Source: Cadophora sp. MPI-SDFR-AT-0126 (Eukaryota > Ascomycota > Leotiomycetes > Helotiales > Ploettnerulaceae). Taken from it: a stretch of DNA of 64,000 nt. Positions 10,900 through 24,067 of this stretch are shown in pieces; position 1 is the stretch's first letter; each line of letters starts with the position of its first letter. Made by a program: the position numbers and the translations under genes. The stretch lies in contig JAGMVK010000016.1 in NCBI GenBank assembly GCA_020747065.1, positions 62,001 through 126,000 of the forward strand, given 5' to 3'. The notes under the pieces were generated by a model. The model was given only the letters and a program-made list of their open reading frames with translations, did no database searches and was not told the DNA's origin.

Positions 10900-12614
10900 A
10901 TGGCCCCTTCAGCTACCAATGGCGATGCAATCGCAGTGCTAGAGGAGATAAAGGCACCTGCAGGTGTTGTGCTGCCACCAAGGGAGATCAAAGGTACGCG
11001 TTCAAGGTCTAAAGTTATCTTCAGATCAACTGACACTTTCTAGCTATCCTTGAAAAGACAGCAGGATACGTGGCGCGAAACGGCAATGTCTTTGAAGGTA
11101 CGATCAAGTTCAACTCCAAGGGTGTCAAGCTGACAGTGGTAGATCGTATTCGAGAGAAAGAAAAGCACAACCCGAAGTTCTCCTTCCTCAGCCCTAACGA
11201 TTCATACAATGCATACTACCTATGGAGACTCAGCGAGATCAAAGAAGGAAGAGGAACTGCTGTTGCAGCTGGCAGAGCTGGAGAAGCAGAGGCGGAGCCC
11301 GAGAAGCCCCAAGGGCCACCAGAACCCCCCGAATTCCATTTCTCTGCACGAATGCCAAATATCAGCGCGCAAGATCTGGAGGTTGTACGACTGACGGCGC
11401 TATTTGTGGCGAAGAATGGAAGGCAGTTCATGACGACTCTTTCGCAAAGGGAGACAGGAAATTATCAGTTTGATTTCTTGCGCCCAAACCATACCCTCCA
11501 CAGCTTCTTCCAGCGATTGATCGACCAATATACGACACTGCTGAGAGCGGGCGGGTTGGATGGTGAGGGTGGAAAGCTGCAGCAATTACGGATCAAGGAG
11601 CTACAGGCTAATGTTGACGATAAATTTCACGTTCTCGGCCGGGCGAAGCAGAGGGCGGATTGGTTCAGATTTCAGGATGAGCAGAAGGCGAAGAAGGAAG
11701 AAGAAGCCGAGAAGGAGAAGACTTCGTATCAGCAGATCGACTGGCATGACTTTGTGGTCGTTGAGACGGTGGTCTTCACTGAAGCAGATGACCAGGCGCA
11801 TCTCCCACCTCCAACGTCTCTGTCGGAGCTCCAATTTGCTTCCCTGGATCAGAAAGCTATGATGTCCGTCAGTTCGCACAACATGCGCATCGAGGAAGCT
11901 ATGCCGGAAGATACAGATTACTACAACGCATACACACCGCAACAACCACAGCAAATGGCTCCTCCACCAGTACCTCAACCTGCTCACCAACCACAATACC
12001 AAGATACTCGGATGCGGAACACAGATGAAGAGGACGAGGAAGAGCAGCGAATTCGTGAGAGAACCGAGGCGAGACAACGTGCTCAGCAGGCACAAGCAGA
12101 AGCAAAGGGCGTTGCCGCACCGATGAAGATTAAGGAGAACTACGTACCGAGAGCAGCTGCCAGAGCGGCGAACAAGCAAAACATGGTCTTGTGTCCAAAC
12201 TGTAGGACACAGATGCCTGCGAATGAGCTCGAGGAACACATGAGAAGTATGTATTGTAATGCCCCTTATCCCACAAGAATCCATCACTAAAGAATCACTA
12301 CAGTCGAACTGCTTGATCCTCGCTGGAAAGAACAGAAAGCAAAAGCAGACAGCCGCTACGCCACAACCAACTTATCCACCCAGGACGTCGCCAACAACCT
12401 CAAACGTCTAGCAAGCCAGCGCAGTGATCTTTTCGACGGCGTGACCGGCCAACCCATCATCTCGGAGGAGGAACTCGCGAGAAGAAAGAAGGCGGCCACC
12501 AGTTATGACGGTGTTGCTCCAGAAAAGGGCGACCGTCGCTTGGATATGATGCAGAATGTCAATGTTGAGGAGCAGATCCGGGCTATCCATCAGAAGTTTG
12601 GGGACAAAAAATAG
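10900..12614 (+). CDS. SF3A1: Splicing factor 3A subunit 1 (SF3a120 / Prp21)
   Basis: SF3a subunit of the U2 snRNP, needed to form the 17S U2 particle and the prespliceosome. Three exons (10900-10993, 11044-12246, 12304-12614) give 535 aa. Two SURP modules are visible. The first is ILEKTAGYVARNGNVFEGTI, ending near FLSPNDSYNAYYLWRL. The second is VVRLTALFVAKNGRQFMTTL, ending near FLRPNHTLHSFFQRLI. The PRP21-like middle follows, with a charged KKEEEAEKEK helix and a C-terminal motif MRIELLDPRWKEQKAK. The end NVEEQIRAIHQKFGDKK lacks the ubiquitin-like domain that closes human SF3A1, as in budding yeast Prp21. Intron 2 is needed: reading through it gives a premature stop right after the conserved EEHMR. 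Confidence 0.92.
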
Positions 12615-15600
12615 GACGTTTGCATGGATTGGAGTATCAAGGGCGTTCTGGCGCGGTTGGCTTTGTACAAGTATCAGGACCGAATTGGGACATGGAATCG
12701 TCATAGCTCTGATGACAGCTTAGTTAGGATTCTTGAGTGTATGTAAATTTCAAGAGTTTATCGACCAATTGACTTGTGAAGCAGGAGGAATTTGTGGCGC
12801 CCCCGCTCGACGTACACAAATCGCTTCGAGTTCCTGCAGCACGTGTGGCGGTCGGAGAGCTATCAAGCCAAAGCCAACAATGAAATTTTGGGAGCCGAGA
12901 ATAGAAATTTGTAATTCAATAGTACTTGCAAGCTACTTTACTCCGGTTTTGTAGTTTTGTGCTCGACACAGAAAGTTGACAATCGACTTCGGATTCGACA
13001 AGTTGATATTAATTGGAAATAGGTGAATGAAGTCAAGAAAAATGTAGTAGTACGACAGTCTCAAATATTTATACTCAGTGAGATTCATATGTGAAGTTCC
13101 CAAAGCCTCGGAATATGCGAACGACATCTGTATGTGTGTATATGCGCCTTCCATTCGATAAAAGAGGAAGTAATAATAGGTAGGTCTGGAGCGCACTGGC
13201 TCATGACCAGCAGCACCCAAAGATCCTTTCGACTTGAAGCCCGTTCTCGTCACCTTCTTTGATTAGTCCGGCTCGACTCAATAACCACTTCTAGCAATAA
13301 AAATAGCAGCCATGGAATGTAAGGAGAGGAAGGAAGACAAGAAGGACTTGGACAAGCTAGTCTCTTTCCTTCTTAGTCTTCCTCTCCAGCAACCGCTCTT
13401 CCCGCTAACGAGAAGCATTCTTTGCATATCCAATACTGTAAGTTACACGCGAACGCAACTCAAACAAGACGCTAGAAAATGAGAGAGAGATGAGATATTT
13501 GGTTAGGTTCTATGCTTGTACATATGCTTCCTCTCATGGCCTCGACGACTCCAGCACCAAACATCGGATACAAACATAAAACTGTGAAATAGCTACCACG
13601 ACCATAACAGCTCATCCGGCTTTCGGCGACACCTTCGCGTTTTGGATAGCCGGCAAAGGGTTCGAATGATGACAGTCATGTTCTAGCAGCAGGAGAGACG
13701 AACTTCCCAGCATTGCGGTACCAGGGTGGCATCTGCGAGGGCTTGCAGCCAAACGTCGAAAATAACAAACGCCCCTACAATAACCACAGTCAGACAGCAA
13801 AGACGGGATTCTCAAGCACTGGCATGGAATTTTTTATCTTGATGTCGCTCATAATAGCATACTTTAGGCCTCTCTGACAAGCCAAATCTTCGCTCTTTTC
13901 GAAGCCGACACCTGCTTTGATAGCCCTTGGTACGCCAAAAGTGCAGTATACCATATATAGCTGTCAAAAAGTTAATGTCTGCAATTCTTCATACTTGGGT
14001 CCATAGATAATTCACCGCAGTGCTGTGGAAACTAGTTGGCCATCGGACTTCAGACCATGCCACAGCGTACCAAAGGGCAATTGCAACGGTTCTGGTCTGA
14101 GCGTGCCACGAAGAGAGACACAGACTCTTGTCTGAGTGACAAACCAAGAGATTGGAAGGAGAAAGACTGCAAGAGATATATAGCTACACTGTTGAGTATC
14201 CGGGTAGAGATGCCAACGAAAGTAAACTGTACTGTGGCTAGACATTCAACACCCCCCAAAGGAACGAAGTACTAATCTCAAACGCGGAAATATTTCAACA
14301 TATGCATGCCAACGATCCTTTTTGGGGGCGGGGGATTGGGTTGGGTTGGAGCACTCGCTCTTCCAGCCAAATTGCAGTGGGCTATGTAACTGTCCATGGC
14401 TTGCATGCGAGGGTTCATGAAGTGCCATGCTATCTGCGCACGGGTTCCAAAAGACGATATGGCTCATAATAGGCTGGAGGGAGTGTTGAGAGCTGGTATC
14501 CCAACATGCACGTTGTCCATGCCCGCCTGACCTTTTTTTTTCTTTTTGGAACTGTAGATGAAAAGGTTTTCCAAGAATTGCCGCATGACCACTTTCAATC
14601 TTTTTGATTCTACGGGCGTGAGCATTTCTCCCAAGATGACTTGAAATGTACACTTCCCAAGATCCAATTGTCAAAAGCCACAGGGCGCTTTCAACCTTCA
14701 TCCTGCTGCTTCACAGTCAAATCCTTTGGCCCCAAGGGCTGCAAAAAATGCCTGAAAGGGATCTGTAGTCCAGTGAACAGCCAATGGAAGTTGTTTGCAT
14801 TTTTTCGTCTGTCAAGGTGGCTCGAGCGCCAAAACATATCCACATCTAAACGAGACAGAGCCTGCGACCCCTTTCGAGGCTTGTTTACTCTCGAAGCGAG
14901 ACGTGACTTGGCGTGTCATCTTGGGGGGAATGCGGTATAGATTTTGAACCTCGAGGTGCGACTGAAAAGTCTGCATCTAATCTATCACGTCATCGCGACT
15001 TGGCATTCAGGCTTGGAAGGTGAATTGGGTGTGAATTTGTAAACCCCGGCAGCCTTTCCTTGATGTACATGTGTTCCTTTACTTGTATTCGACGTGTCCG
15101 AAGGAGATTGTGTTCGTACTAATGTTCTCGGAGGATTCGGGCGCAGGAGGGAGGATTCGGTATCGATTGTGGGGCAGATGGCCGAGTTCTTGAGGGAAGC
15201 TGGACCCTTGTCAGTGAGTAGTCAAGCTGAAGATGTTATGCTCGTTCAGCTGATTGATGGTTTTCTTCTGCTGTCTCACTCAAGCCATGTCTTGTGAATG
15301 GTTTCTGTCTCGACACCCAGCGCTGAACCTCATAAGGTGTTGTCAGCGAAGTCGGATCTGATCATCGTCTCTTCCTGGTTAAGGGGGTCTGGGGTCCTTG
15401 ACTCGATTGATGAATTTGCCCGTAGATCTGCTGTCGTGTGCTCGGTCTCGATGCCTCGCAATCCTGTCGAAGACTTGTAGTGAGCTTCTGTTCTGTGGAG
15501 CCTGCGACTATGTGGGTTCTCTGGCATACTCGTCGTGGAACACGCTGTCGACTCTGGACTGAACCTCCGCGTCATGGAATTCCTTTGCATCTCAAAGTCG

Positions 15601-17107
15601 GGAAAGTTTGTCGAGGCTTTGTGGTGATGTTCATAGGGGAAGCGATGGTCGGTATCAAGAGAGTCGTAACTTCAAGTCGCCGTCAAACCCTCCACAAGTT
15701 GAAAAGCAGCAAAGACACGCGGATGGAGGAGCGGCGGCTACTTGTACACCATATATCTCCTACTTCGAAGTCCGTTGCACGCTCACATAGGCCTCCAGTG
15801 CCCTGATGGTCCTTAGGATACTCTCGTTGTCATGTAGCTGCAGACGAGATTTGCCAAACCATCACATGAAGGTGGACGGGAAGGAAAGGCAGTTGTTTCA
15901 ATACATACGACTTGACACTTGTCTCTTTGACTGCTATTTACATGTCTATAATCATATAACCTCACCTGTACCTATCTTACTCTATCTGCCCCCCTGTTAT
16001 GCATGTCTCAAAGCCCAGTCCAGCCCAACCCAGCTGTTGGTGTAGCAGTAAGAAAAGACCTTGGCGGTAGAAACTGATCTGCCCCCCTTCCATTCGCCTC
16101 GATCCTGCCCGAGCTAAACTCGAAAAGGGTAAGCTATGGGGCAGATGAGGCTGCCGAGTGCTCCTCCCCGCGCTAAGGTGCTTCTCTCGATACTTTTCTA
16201 TTTAAGCTACCTCTCCTTCCTCCTTCCTACCGCTCTTTCCTTCTTTCTTCTACAACCTCTTCTCTCTTTACCTTCCGTGATCTTTCGATCAATTCTTCCA
16301 TCCACCCATTCTACAAGCTTTCGCACGTCCAAGTACCTTCCTAAGCTCCGCCGACTTCTTCCAAAGTAAGTTCACCATCGCTCACGTCAACAACTGAGGG
16401 CGCAATCAAACACGGCAGCCTCCTCCTCCTCTCCATAAGCATTGCCAAACCCCAATCGCCCCCCCTCAACACAAGGCTTCAAATGCTCTCTCACCTCCTC
16501 TTTCTTGACCGTATCCAAAACTGGACGGACCTCAATTGCTGACGCGTCGTTCTCTGTAGACTCAATCACTCTCGTCCACATCGTGTTGCTTGTCAACACC
16601 AAAGAACAAGTAAGCCCACCTTCTCTCGTCCCTCTTCTTCTCTTTGAGCTCTGTCTTGAGGATAACGATGGCTCTTCATACAATCTTGTACATTTGAAGG
16701 GCAATGCAGATGGTCTACCCTCTTCTGCTTGATCACCTGCTTATCCTTCCACCATTCATCTACCTCATCCTGACATTCATCATATTCCTCAAACCCTCTT
16801 GATCTATTCTCACCTTTACTGATCTATTTCTTGCTTGCAGACAACCTCAAGCCTGTTCTTCATTCAGAAGGTGCGCATGCTCACCTGTCATTCACATCTT
16901 GATAACATCTTCCTGCAACCTCTACATTCGCCCTCCTTGTCCTTCACCTACCTCACATGCTTCAAAATACTTCTACTTTGCTGGCAGACATACATCCCCT
17001 ATTTATACACAAGTTCTTCTTCCCAAACTCCCTCACCTCAATTGCGCACAACTTTTGATCACACATCTCTGGTCTTGACTAACATCTTGCACAGCTCAAT
17101 CTTTACT
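12615..17107. other. 4.5 kb gene-free stretch ending in helicase promoter/leader
   Basis: No open frame here has a coding look that survives inspection. The last kilobase (about 16100-17107) is strongly CT-rich and has donor-like GTAAGT at 16365 and GTAAGC at 16611, with an acceptor-like TTGCTTGCAG near 16841. The DEAD-box helicase may therefore have a long, spliced 5' leader. The part from 12615 to about 16000 shows nothing I can assign. Confidence 0.5.
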
Positions 17108-20041
17108 ATGGCCGATTGGGGCACTGCTGAAATGCAGGCTGCTCTTCAAGACCAAACCTCTGAGGGTGCTGCTGCAGCTACTCCAGCCGTTGCTCCAGTA
17201 AAGAATCCACAAGAGTACGGTTGGGTTGAGCCCACTAAGTACAACTACGAACTCTATACCAAGTCCTCCAAGGAGCTTGCTGAGGCTCAAGCAAACGGTC
17301 TTGGTGAATCTGCTGATGCTGAGGATGTAGGCGTTGGTGGCATTGCTGTTGGTGACTGGGCTAGCAACGCTAAGATCTATGTTTGGGATGATGAATATGG
17401 TGATGTAGTTCCTCGCTTTCCTGATCTTGAGAAGCAACTCTTCGGTTCCGAGAACCACGTCCGTACTGGAATCAAGTTCGAGAAGTATGTGATCCCTTCC
17501 AATGAACAGAGCACAACTAACAAATGTCACAGTGTCGCCCAGATTGATGTCTCGCAGGAGGGTGCTATCCGAATCAAGCCCATCAAGCACTTTTCTGATG
17601 CTGGCCTCCATCCTGTGATGTTGGAGAACATTCAGCTTGCTGGATACGAAGTCCCGACCCCCATCCAACAATACACCATTCCCTCGGTTATTGAAGGTCA
17701 CGACTTAGTCGCATGTGCCCAGACAGGTAAGTACCGATCAGTTTTCTCCTTCACGTCCTCCTTACTAACAATTATCAAGGTTCCGGTAAGACTGCAGCCT
17801 TCTTGATTCCCATCTTGTCAAAGTTGATGGGCAAGGCCAAGAAACTTTGTGCTCCACGCCCAAATCCAGCCACCTTTATCTCAGGCGAAACCCCAGGTGT
17901 TCGTGCTGAGCCCTTGGTCTTGATTGTCGCTCCATGCCGAGAGTTGGCCACCCAGATCTTTGATGAGGCCCGCAGATTCTGCTACCGCTCCATGCTTCGT
18001 CCAGCCGTTGTCTACGGAGGCGGTCCAATTGCTGAGCAGATCCGCCAACTCGAGAAGGGCTGTGATATTCTAATCGGTACTCCTGGTCGTCTTTGTGACT
18101 TCATCAATCGTCCTCATCTTCTTACGCTTCGACGCTTGAAGTACATGGTCATTGACGAGGCTGATGAGATGCTCAATACTGATTGGGAGGCTGAGCTCAA
18201 GCAGATCATGTCTGGTGGTGGTAAGTATTTCTTCGCCCTCGTCCTGTGAGCAAGTGATAACGAACGGAACAGATCAAGAAGAGGGAAATATCAAGTACTT
18301 GATGTTCTCCGCTACCTTCCCAAAGATGGCTCGTGACCTCGCAACTCAGCACTTGGCTCACAACCATGTCCGCATTCATGTCGGTCGTGCTGGCTCGTCT
18401 CACCAAAACATCAAGCAGGATGTTATCTTCGTTGAGCCCCACCTTAAGAAGCAAGCCTTGTTGGATCTTCTTCTTTCTGCTCCACCTGCTAGAACAATTA
18501 TCTTTGTCAACAGCAAGCGAGCTGCAGATGAGGCTGATGATTACCTGTTCAATAACAATATTCCCTGCACATCCATTCGTAAGTAGTCGGCGTCTTGCTA
18601 GAGACTACAACCAAATTCTGACCTCCCCTTTCTCATCCAGATGCCGATCGCACTCAGCGCGAGCGTGAAGACTCCATCCGTGCTTTCAGATCTGGCAAGA
18701 CACCAGTTCTCATTGCTACCAGCGTTTCTGCTCGTGGTCTGGATATCCACAAGGTCATGCAGTCAGTATACGTGCTTCAGACAACTCGAAGATTTACTAA
18801 TGTTGTGATCAGCGTCATTAACTTCGACCTTCCTTCTGCTCAGTATGGTGGTATCCAAGAGTACACCCATCGCATTGGTAAGCCGACACTTTCCTCTTCA
18901 CACACGAAGCTGACCCTAGGTTCAGGTCGCACTGGCCGCATCGGCAACTTGGGCTTGGCTACCTCTTTCTACGACCCTCGTAGGGACGCTGATATCGCTG
19001 AGCCATTGGTCAAGCTCATGCTTGAGACTCAGCAGGTCATTCCTGACTTCCTTCGTGAGCACCTTCCCGAGGGATTCTCTGCTGATGACGATGGCAATGT
19101 TACTGGTGACTTTGCCCTTCTCAAATTCGAGGATGCCGATGAGGAGGATAATGAGTAAGTTTCTAGTTTCCGGTTGAACTTCAATACATTTGCTAATTAT
19201 TATTAAGTGAGGGTGGTGGTGATAGTTGGGGAATCGATGCTCCAGTCGTGGCCACTGAGGCTCCAATTCAAACCGCGGCCTCTGGTTGGGCTGCTGAGAC
19301 GTCTCAAGCTGCTTCTACTCCAGCTGCTCCTGTTCCAGTTGCTCCTACTACAGCTGCTCCGACTCTATCATCTAGTGACTTTGGCGCTCCTCAAGGTCCA
19401 CCTGCCCCTCCCGCTCAGGTCAGTATAACCCGCCTTGTTTTCTTGGTGTCTGGAGAGACCAACTCCATTTCCCATGTTTCACAACAAGCCAGTGCTAATA
19501 TTTCAAATAGTTTAGTCAGCAAACTCCCACTCAATCAAACTGGGGCATCCCATCGGCTCCTGTTCCAGCCCAGGCTGCTCCAGTTGCCCATGCTGTTCCG
19601 GTTACCCAGTATGCTCATGGAGCTCCTGCCTATGGTGGTGCCCCTCAATATGGTGGTCAGCCTCCTCAGTATGGTGGTCCTCAGTATGGTAGCCAAGCTC
19701 CTCAATATGGTGGACAGGCTCCTCAATACTCTGGCCAACCCGGTCCTCAGTATGGCGGTCAAGCTCCTCAGTATGCTGGCCCACTTGCGACTCAATATGC
19801 TGGTCAACCTGCTGGTCAAGGCTTTGGTGCACCAACTCAGTATCAACAAAATGGTGGCCTACCATCTCAGCCAACTCAATATGCCCCGACTCGAAACTAT
19901 GGTCCATCTTCATCTGTTCCTGTCCAGAACTTCGCTCCAGTTCAGAACGCTGCTTCTCACCATGCTCCAGCCCCAACCCCTGCTCCGGCTCGGGCCGCCC
20001 CTGCATTCAACGGTAACTGGGAAAACGGCGCTGCTTGGTAG
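17108..20041 (+). CDS. DEAD-box RNA helicase, Ded1/DDX3/Vasa-like
   Basis: ATP-dependent RNA helicase assembled from eight exons: 17108-17726, 17780-18220, 18273-18578, 18641-18761, 18813-18877, 18926-19154, 19208-19418 and 19511-20041 (840 aa). The core motifs are in order: F..aGLHPVMLENIQ with PTPIQQYTIP (Q motif), AQTGSGKT, APCRELATQ, GTPGRL, DEAD (residues 332-335), SAT, ARGLDI and HRIGRTGR. The upstream F and the LHPVMLENIQLAGY spacing point to the Ded1/DDX3/Vasa group. Motif Ia is PCRELA, with Cys259 where PTRELA is usual. The C-terminus is disordered: Ala/Pro-rich, then repeated PQYGG units, ending in NGNWENGAAW. The start lies before MADWGTAEM. The open frame upstream of it reads as CT-rich leader. 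A role in translation initiation or RNP granules is inferred from the family. Confidence 0.88.
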
Positions 20042-21846
20042 AAAGGTCTTTGATATTGCTCTTCGTTTCCCTTGGTCCTTTAGATCAGAGTCTCCCACTT
20101 GGGTTGGCGTTTGCATCTTAGACCTGATAGATGGTCATGGGTGGACATGAAGATACAGTCATGCGCATTTTAATGCTATGACAATAATTTCCTTTGTTTT
20201 TGCGATCTGGAGCTGGAGAATCTGCAAGTGACGAGATTTTGGGACTGGCCATGCGCGTACATGGATGCTCGATCTCGGGAACGGAGGATGTCTTCTTAAA
20301 ATGGTTAGAGAAAATTCGGGGCAGTAGTTGATAATTATTGGCTATTGCAATACCATTTGGTTCCCGTGCTGTGATTGAGAATTGCGTTGTCTTGAGACAG
20401 TAGAAGATCTTGAAGATGGCTAAATTGAAGGTACCCCTGCATGGTGTTTTGCCCGGTTATTTCGCTAGCATGGCCTCGATGATTTGATAGTTAGACTCTG
20501 GAGAATAAATTCATGCAGCCAATGAGACTTAGGCGTCGTGTTATAGTACCTTACCATGTCCTCGAAAGCCTTTCTTACAATAATTTCTAAAGCAACGCTA
20601 GGCGATCAAGATATGTGACACAAAGGCTCATCATCGCTCAACACCTGCTAGAGTAGAAACTGTCAAAGGGACTTCTAGACTATCGAACCCATCGACTTCA
20701 TTTCTAGAACTAACTTCCTCTTTTCTGGTTTTTCTTGCACCCGAAAGCGGACTTAGGGTACCGGGTCTTTTCTCCTCTTCAACTCTGAAAGCTGTCCTCG
20801 CCCTCTACAAACAGGTGCTTTTATAAATGCCTGACAAGGGATTTTCGAGTAAAACCTAGTAAGGATACGGTTTAGTTTGGCGGCTTTTGCTTGGAAATCC
20901 TAGCACAGGTTCTCGATTCAGGAGAGCAGGAGAAGGAGATCAAGGGCAGGACTGCTGTACCTTTTGCCCCAACCCGGTAGAATTCCCTGGTCCTGAACTG
21001 AATACACATGCATGATAAGCTTTTCTCGTTCCTCGATTCGAGAGTAGCTGTGGTGGACAGATAGATATCTGCAACTACTGAAGGGTCTAGCAATCCCAGG
21101 TTTTACCACGCCGCGGAGTGTTTGTACTTTGTAGTCTTGTCAAAGACAGACTTTTCAGCACTCAATGCTTCTTCCTTTGGGACCCAATACTGTTCTAACT
21201 TCTAGCTCAGGTGATTTAGGGTTCAATTGGACCTGGCCTAGCTTATTTTAATATTCTATGTTCTTCTCCCATTCCCATCATCATCAGTCATGCGCGTAGC
21301 ATTGTCTCGATTACTCGGCACAGCAGAGGCGATCTGGGATCTGGAAAATCTCATAATGTATGAAGTCTCTTCTAGCAAAAAGAACCATGGATGCGTCGAA
21401 GAGCTCGCCTGATCTTGAGTGAGGATTTGGAAATGCTCTCTCATCAGAACGGTTCAAGTCTCCAGAGCAAAGTATCACTTGGCACCAATATCGTCGATGT
21501 GACTGCTGGATGTGCACTCAAGTTTTCAGAAACTCCATCGTTGCGCCTGATTTGATGATACAAGTAGGAGTGCCAGTTGTTTGCGGTATCCTGTAGCCAT
21601 ATCTCCGCGAATTGGTGCTTCAGCCATGACGGCAGGACGCAAAAATCACAGGTGAGGCCCTCTTCTCCCTGTATTTCTTCCAATCATTGATAGTACAGCA
21701 AAAGAAAGCACATTAAATAGGCAGTAAACTCATTGGAGGGGTCTTTGCCTGGATTATATCACATTATTAGTTCTGACTCCTCTGTCCTTCTTATCAAAAC
21801 TATTGACCGAGTACTGTCTCATCCTTATCTAAACACCACGCCGGAA
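20042..21846. other. Intergenic between helicase and carotenoid cluster
   Basis: 3' flanks of the helicase (+) and carB (-). Several short minus-strand open frames (for example 21256-21683) show no recognisable protein. No repeat seen. Confidence 0.6.
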
Positions 21847-23739
21847 TTAAACACGCCCACTTCCCCATCCCTTCTTTCCTTCCCAATCCCAAGTCACAGT
21901 CAGACCACTGTTGACATACGCCAGTACCAATATCAATACCAAAGCAGCCAGCGCCAGAATACCCATATCGCTCAAAAGCACAGCACCCTCCCCTCTCTTC
22001 AATACATCCAGCGGACTTGTTCCCTTCCCCTGCTTCACACCCTGATCTCGTATCCGGCTATCTTGACTTTCCCAAGGAATGGGTATTCCCCTATCAATCA
22101 ATATCTGCTCTGTAGTGATCTTCGCCCCGGCAAGGACAATCGGCACACCAGTCCCAGGATGGGTTGAGGCACCAACGAAGTAAACGCCTGAGATACTCGG
22201 ATGTTTAGTCTTCGGTCTAAAGGCCAGGACGTTGAAAAATGAATGCGAAAGACCTAGTATAGAGCCTTTGTCCAAATTGAACGTTGTTTCCCAGCTCGTG
22301 GGTGTATTGAGCTCTTCGTGAATAATCAGAGGCTCGAGAGGTGCGCAGCCTGTCCGGGATTCGATTGTTGAGATTATGGTTTGCCGAGCGGAGGAGACGA
22401 TGCTGTCCCAGTCTTGTTCGGGGAGGAGACCAGGTCCTGAAGTGGCTTTGCTGGTGTTTGATGTAGCGGAGTTGAGGAGATGGCCGACTGGGACGAGGAC
22501 GGCGATGGCGTCTTTGCCTTCTGGAGCCGTGGTCGGATCAACTCGTGAGGGAACGTTCACGTAGAAGGACGGTTCGTCTGGGATACCTTGTCTGTCGAAT
22601 ATTGAGTCAAAGGATTCTCGGTATTCGTCTGCAAGGAAGATGTTATGTGTTTTAAGTTCCGGAACGGTTTGGGAGAGGGACCAGTAGAAGGATATTGAGC
22701 TGCATGACCCATCCCTTTCCTGGAGGGACTTGGCGTAGTTGCTTGAGGTCTTGGGGAAGAGATTGTTGTAGGCGTACACCAGATCTGCATTTATGACTAC
22801 TAGATCTGCTGAGAGCTGTTCGCCGGTAGAGAGCTGAACGCCTGTAACTTGCTTCCCGTCTGGAGACGTGACGATGGAAGATACAGCAGAGTTGAGTCGG
22901 ATGTTGACTCCAGCCCTCTCGCAAATCCTGACCAATGCAGCAACAACGGCATGGAAGCCCCCAACTGGATACCAAATGCCCTCTGCCAGCTCCGTGTATT
23001 GCAGTAAAGAGTACGTCCCAGGGGCATCGAAAGGGCTCATACCCATATACATACTCCCAAATGTAAACACCCTCCGCAACCTCTCTGTCCAAAAGTACTT
23101 CGCCGCCCTCGAATATGTACTCTCAAACGGATGCAATGCCACCAGATGTTTCAAGAAACTTGGTCTCAGTAGATTAAATACCGACGTGAAATTCCTATGC
23201 AGCACCTCCCTCACACTAATCTCATAATGCCTATGAGCCTCCGCTAACCAAGCCAGATACCTCTCGAAGCCATCCTTGCCCTCCCATTTCTCAATCTCGC
23301 GCTTCATGACGCTGGTATCGGAACTCAGCTCGAAGCTCTCGCCGTCGCCGAACCAGAGATTGTAATTCGGGTCGCATTTCAGCAGGTGGACATCTTCGGC
23401 TTCGAGGGACGTGGAGAGGTCGTGGAAGGTTTCTTGGAACAGTTTGGGGAGGAGGAGAAGGGAGGGGCCTTGGTCGAAACGGTACCCGGAGTGGTTGATG
23501 AGACTGCAACGGCCACCGGTGAAGCCATTCTTCTCGAGGACGGTAACGGAATAGCCGGCTTTGGAGAGGCGGGCAGCTGTTGCTATGCCTCCGACTCCTG
23601 CGCCTGGAAAGAGCCTTAGTATATGTTTGAGTGAGGGTTGGGGATTGTTGTGTTGAGATGGAAATCACAGAATGGCGGGGTAGCTTCATGAGTGCTTACC
23701 AACAACTATCGCGGTCGGTTTCTGATCTGCGGCTGCCAT
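21847..23739 (-). CDS. carB: Phytoene desaturase (CarB / Al-1 type)
   Basis: FAD-dependent desaturase that introduces up to four or five double bonds into phytoene, giving lycopene or 3,4-didehydrolycopene, on ER-type membranes. Two exons (23700-23739 and 21847-23603) give 598 aa, the family length. The intron falls inside the dinucleotide-binding motif IVVGAGVGGIATAARLSKAG (glycines from residue 14). Next come NGFTGGRCSLI and GPSLLLLPKLFQETF. Near the C-terminus is the carotenoid-desaturase signature YFVGASTHPGTGVPIVLAGA. A last hydrophobic helix (GILALAALVLILVLAY) probably anchors it in the membrane. It sits 329 bp downstream of carRA on the same strand, tail to head. Strong identification. 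Confidence 0.95.
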
Positions 23740-24067
23740 TGGGATTTATTTCTGAAGGTTGGAAGCTGCAGCAGTGCGAGGACTGGCAGGTGGGAAGAAA
23801 GTACAGTTTTCACATGTTGAATAGGCTGTTGGTGGTGGTGGTTTGTATCTAAGTCTAGTTCATCTGAGGAGGGAAAGGTAGCTGCCGGGGCTTGAAGCAT
23901 TGGACCAATCATGACGTGTATGCAGTATTTCCCGTGCAGGGTTCACGACTTGTAGCTTACATCCTTGCAGGGTATTTTGGACTCGAGTCTCGGCATCATC
24001 AGGTTGTACAGAATACATAGAACAACGGAACCGTGCAGCTGGAATCTGGATTTAATTCTGTTTCTGA

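Noticed and set aside
11601..12287. 228-aa minus-strand open frame
   Set aside because: Exact antisense of the SF3A1 coding exon. Leucine/serine-rich shadow composition and no known motif.
12933..13253. 106-aa minus-strand open frame
   Set aside because: Tyr/Ser-rich, AT-driven, with no family likeness and no upstream exon found.
13655..13680. GGGTTCGAAT-like tRNA B-box
   Set aside because: No matching A-box or foldable cloverleaf around it.
14246..14701. 151-aa minus-strand open frame
   Set aside because: No recognisable motif, no splice context, and low-complexity KEKKR stretch from a poly-T run.
17096..17701. 201-aa minus-strand open frame
   Set aside because: Antisense shadow of helicase exon 1.
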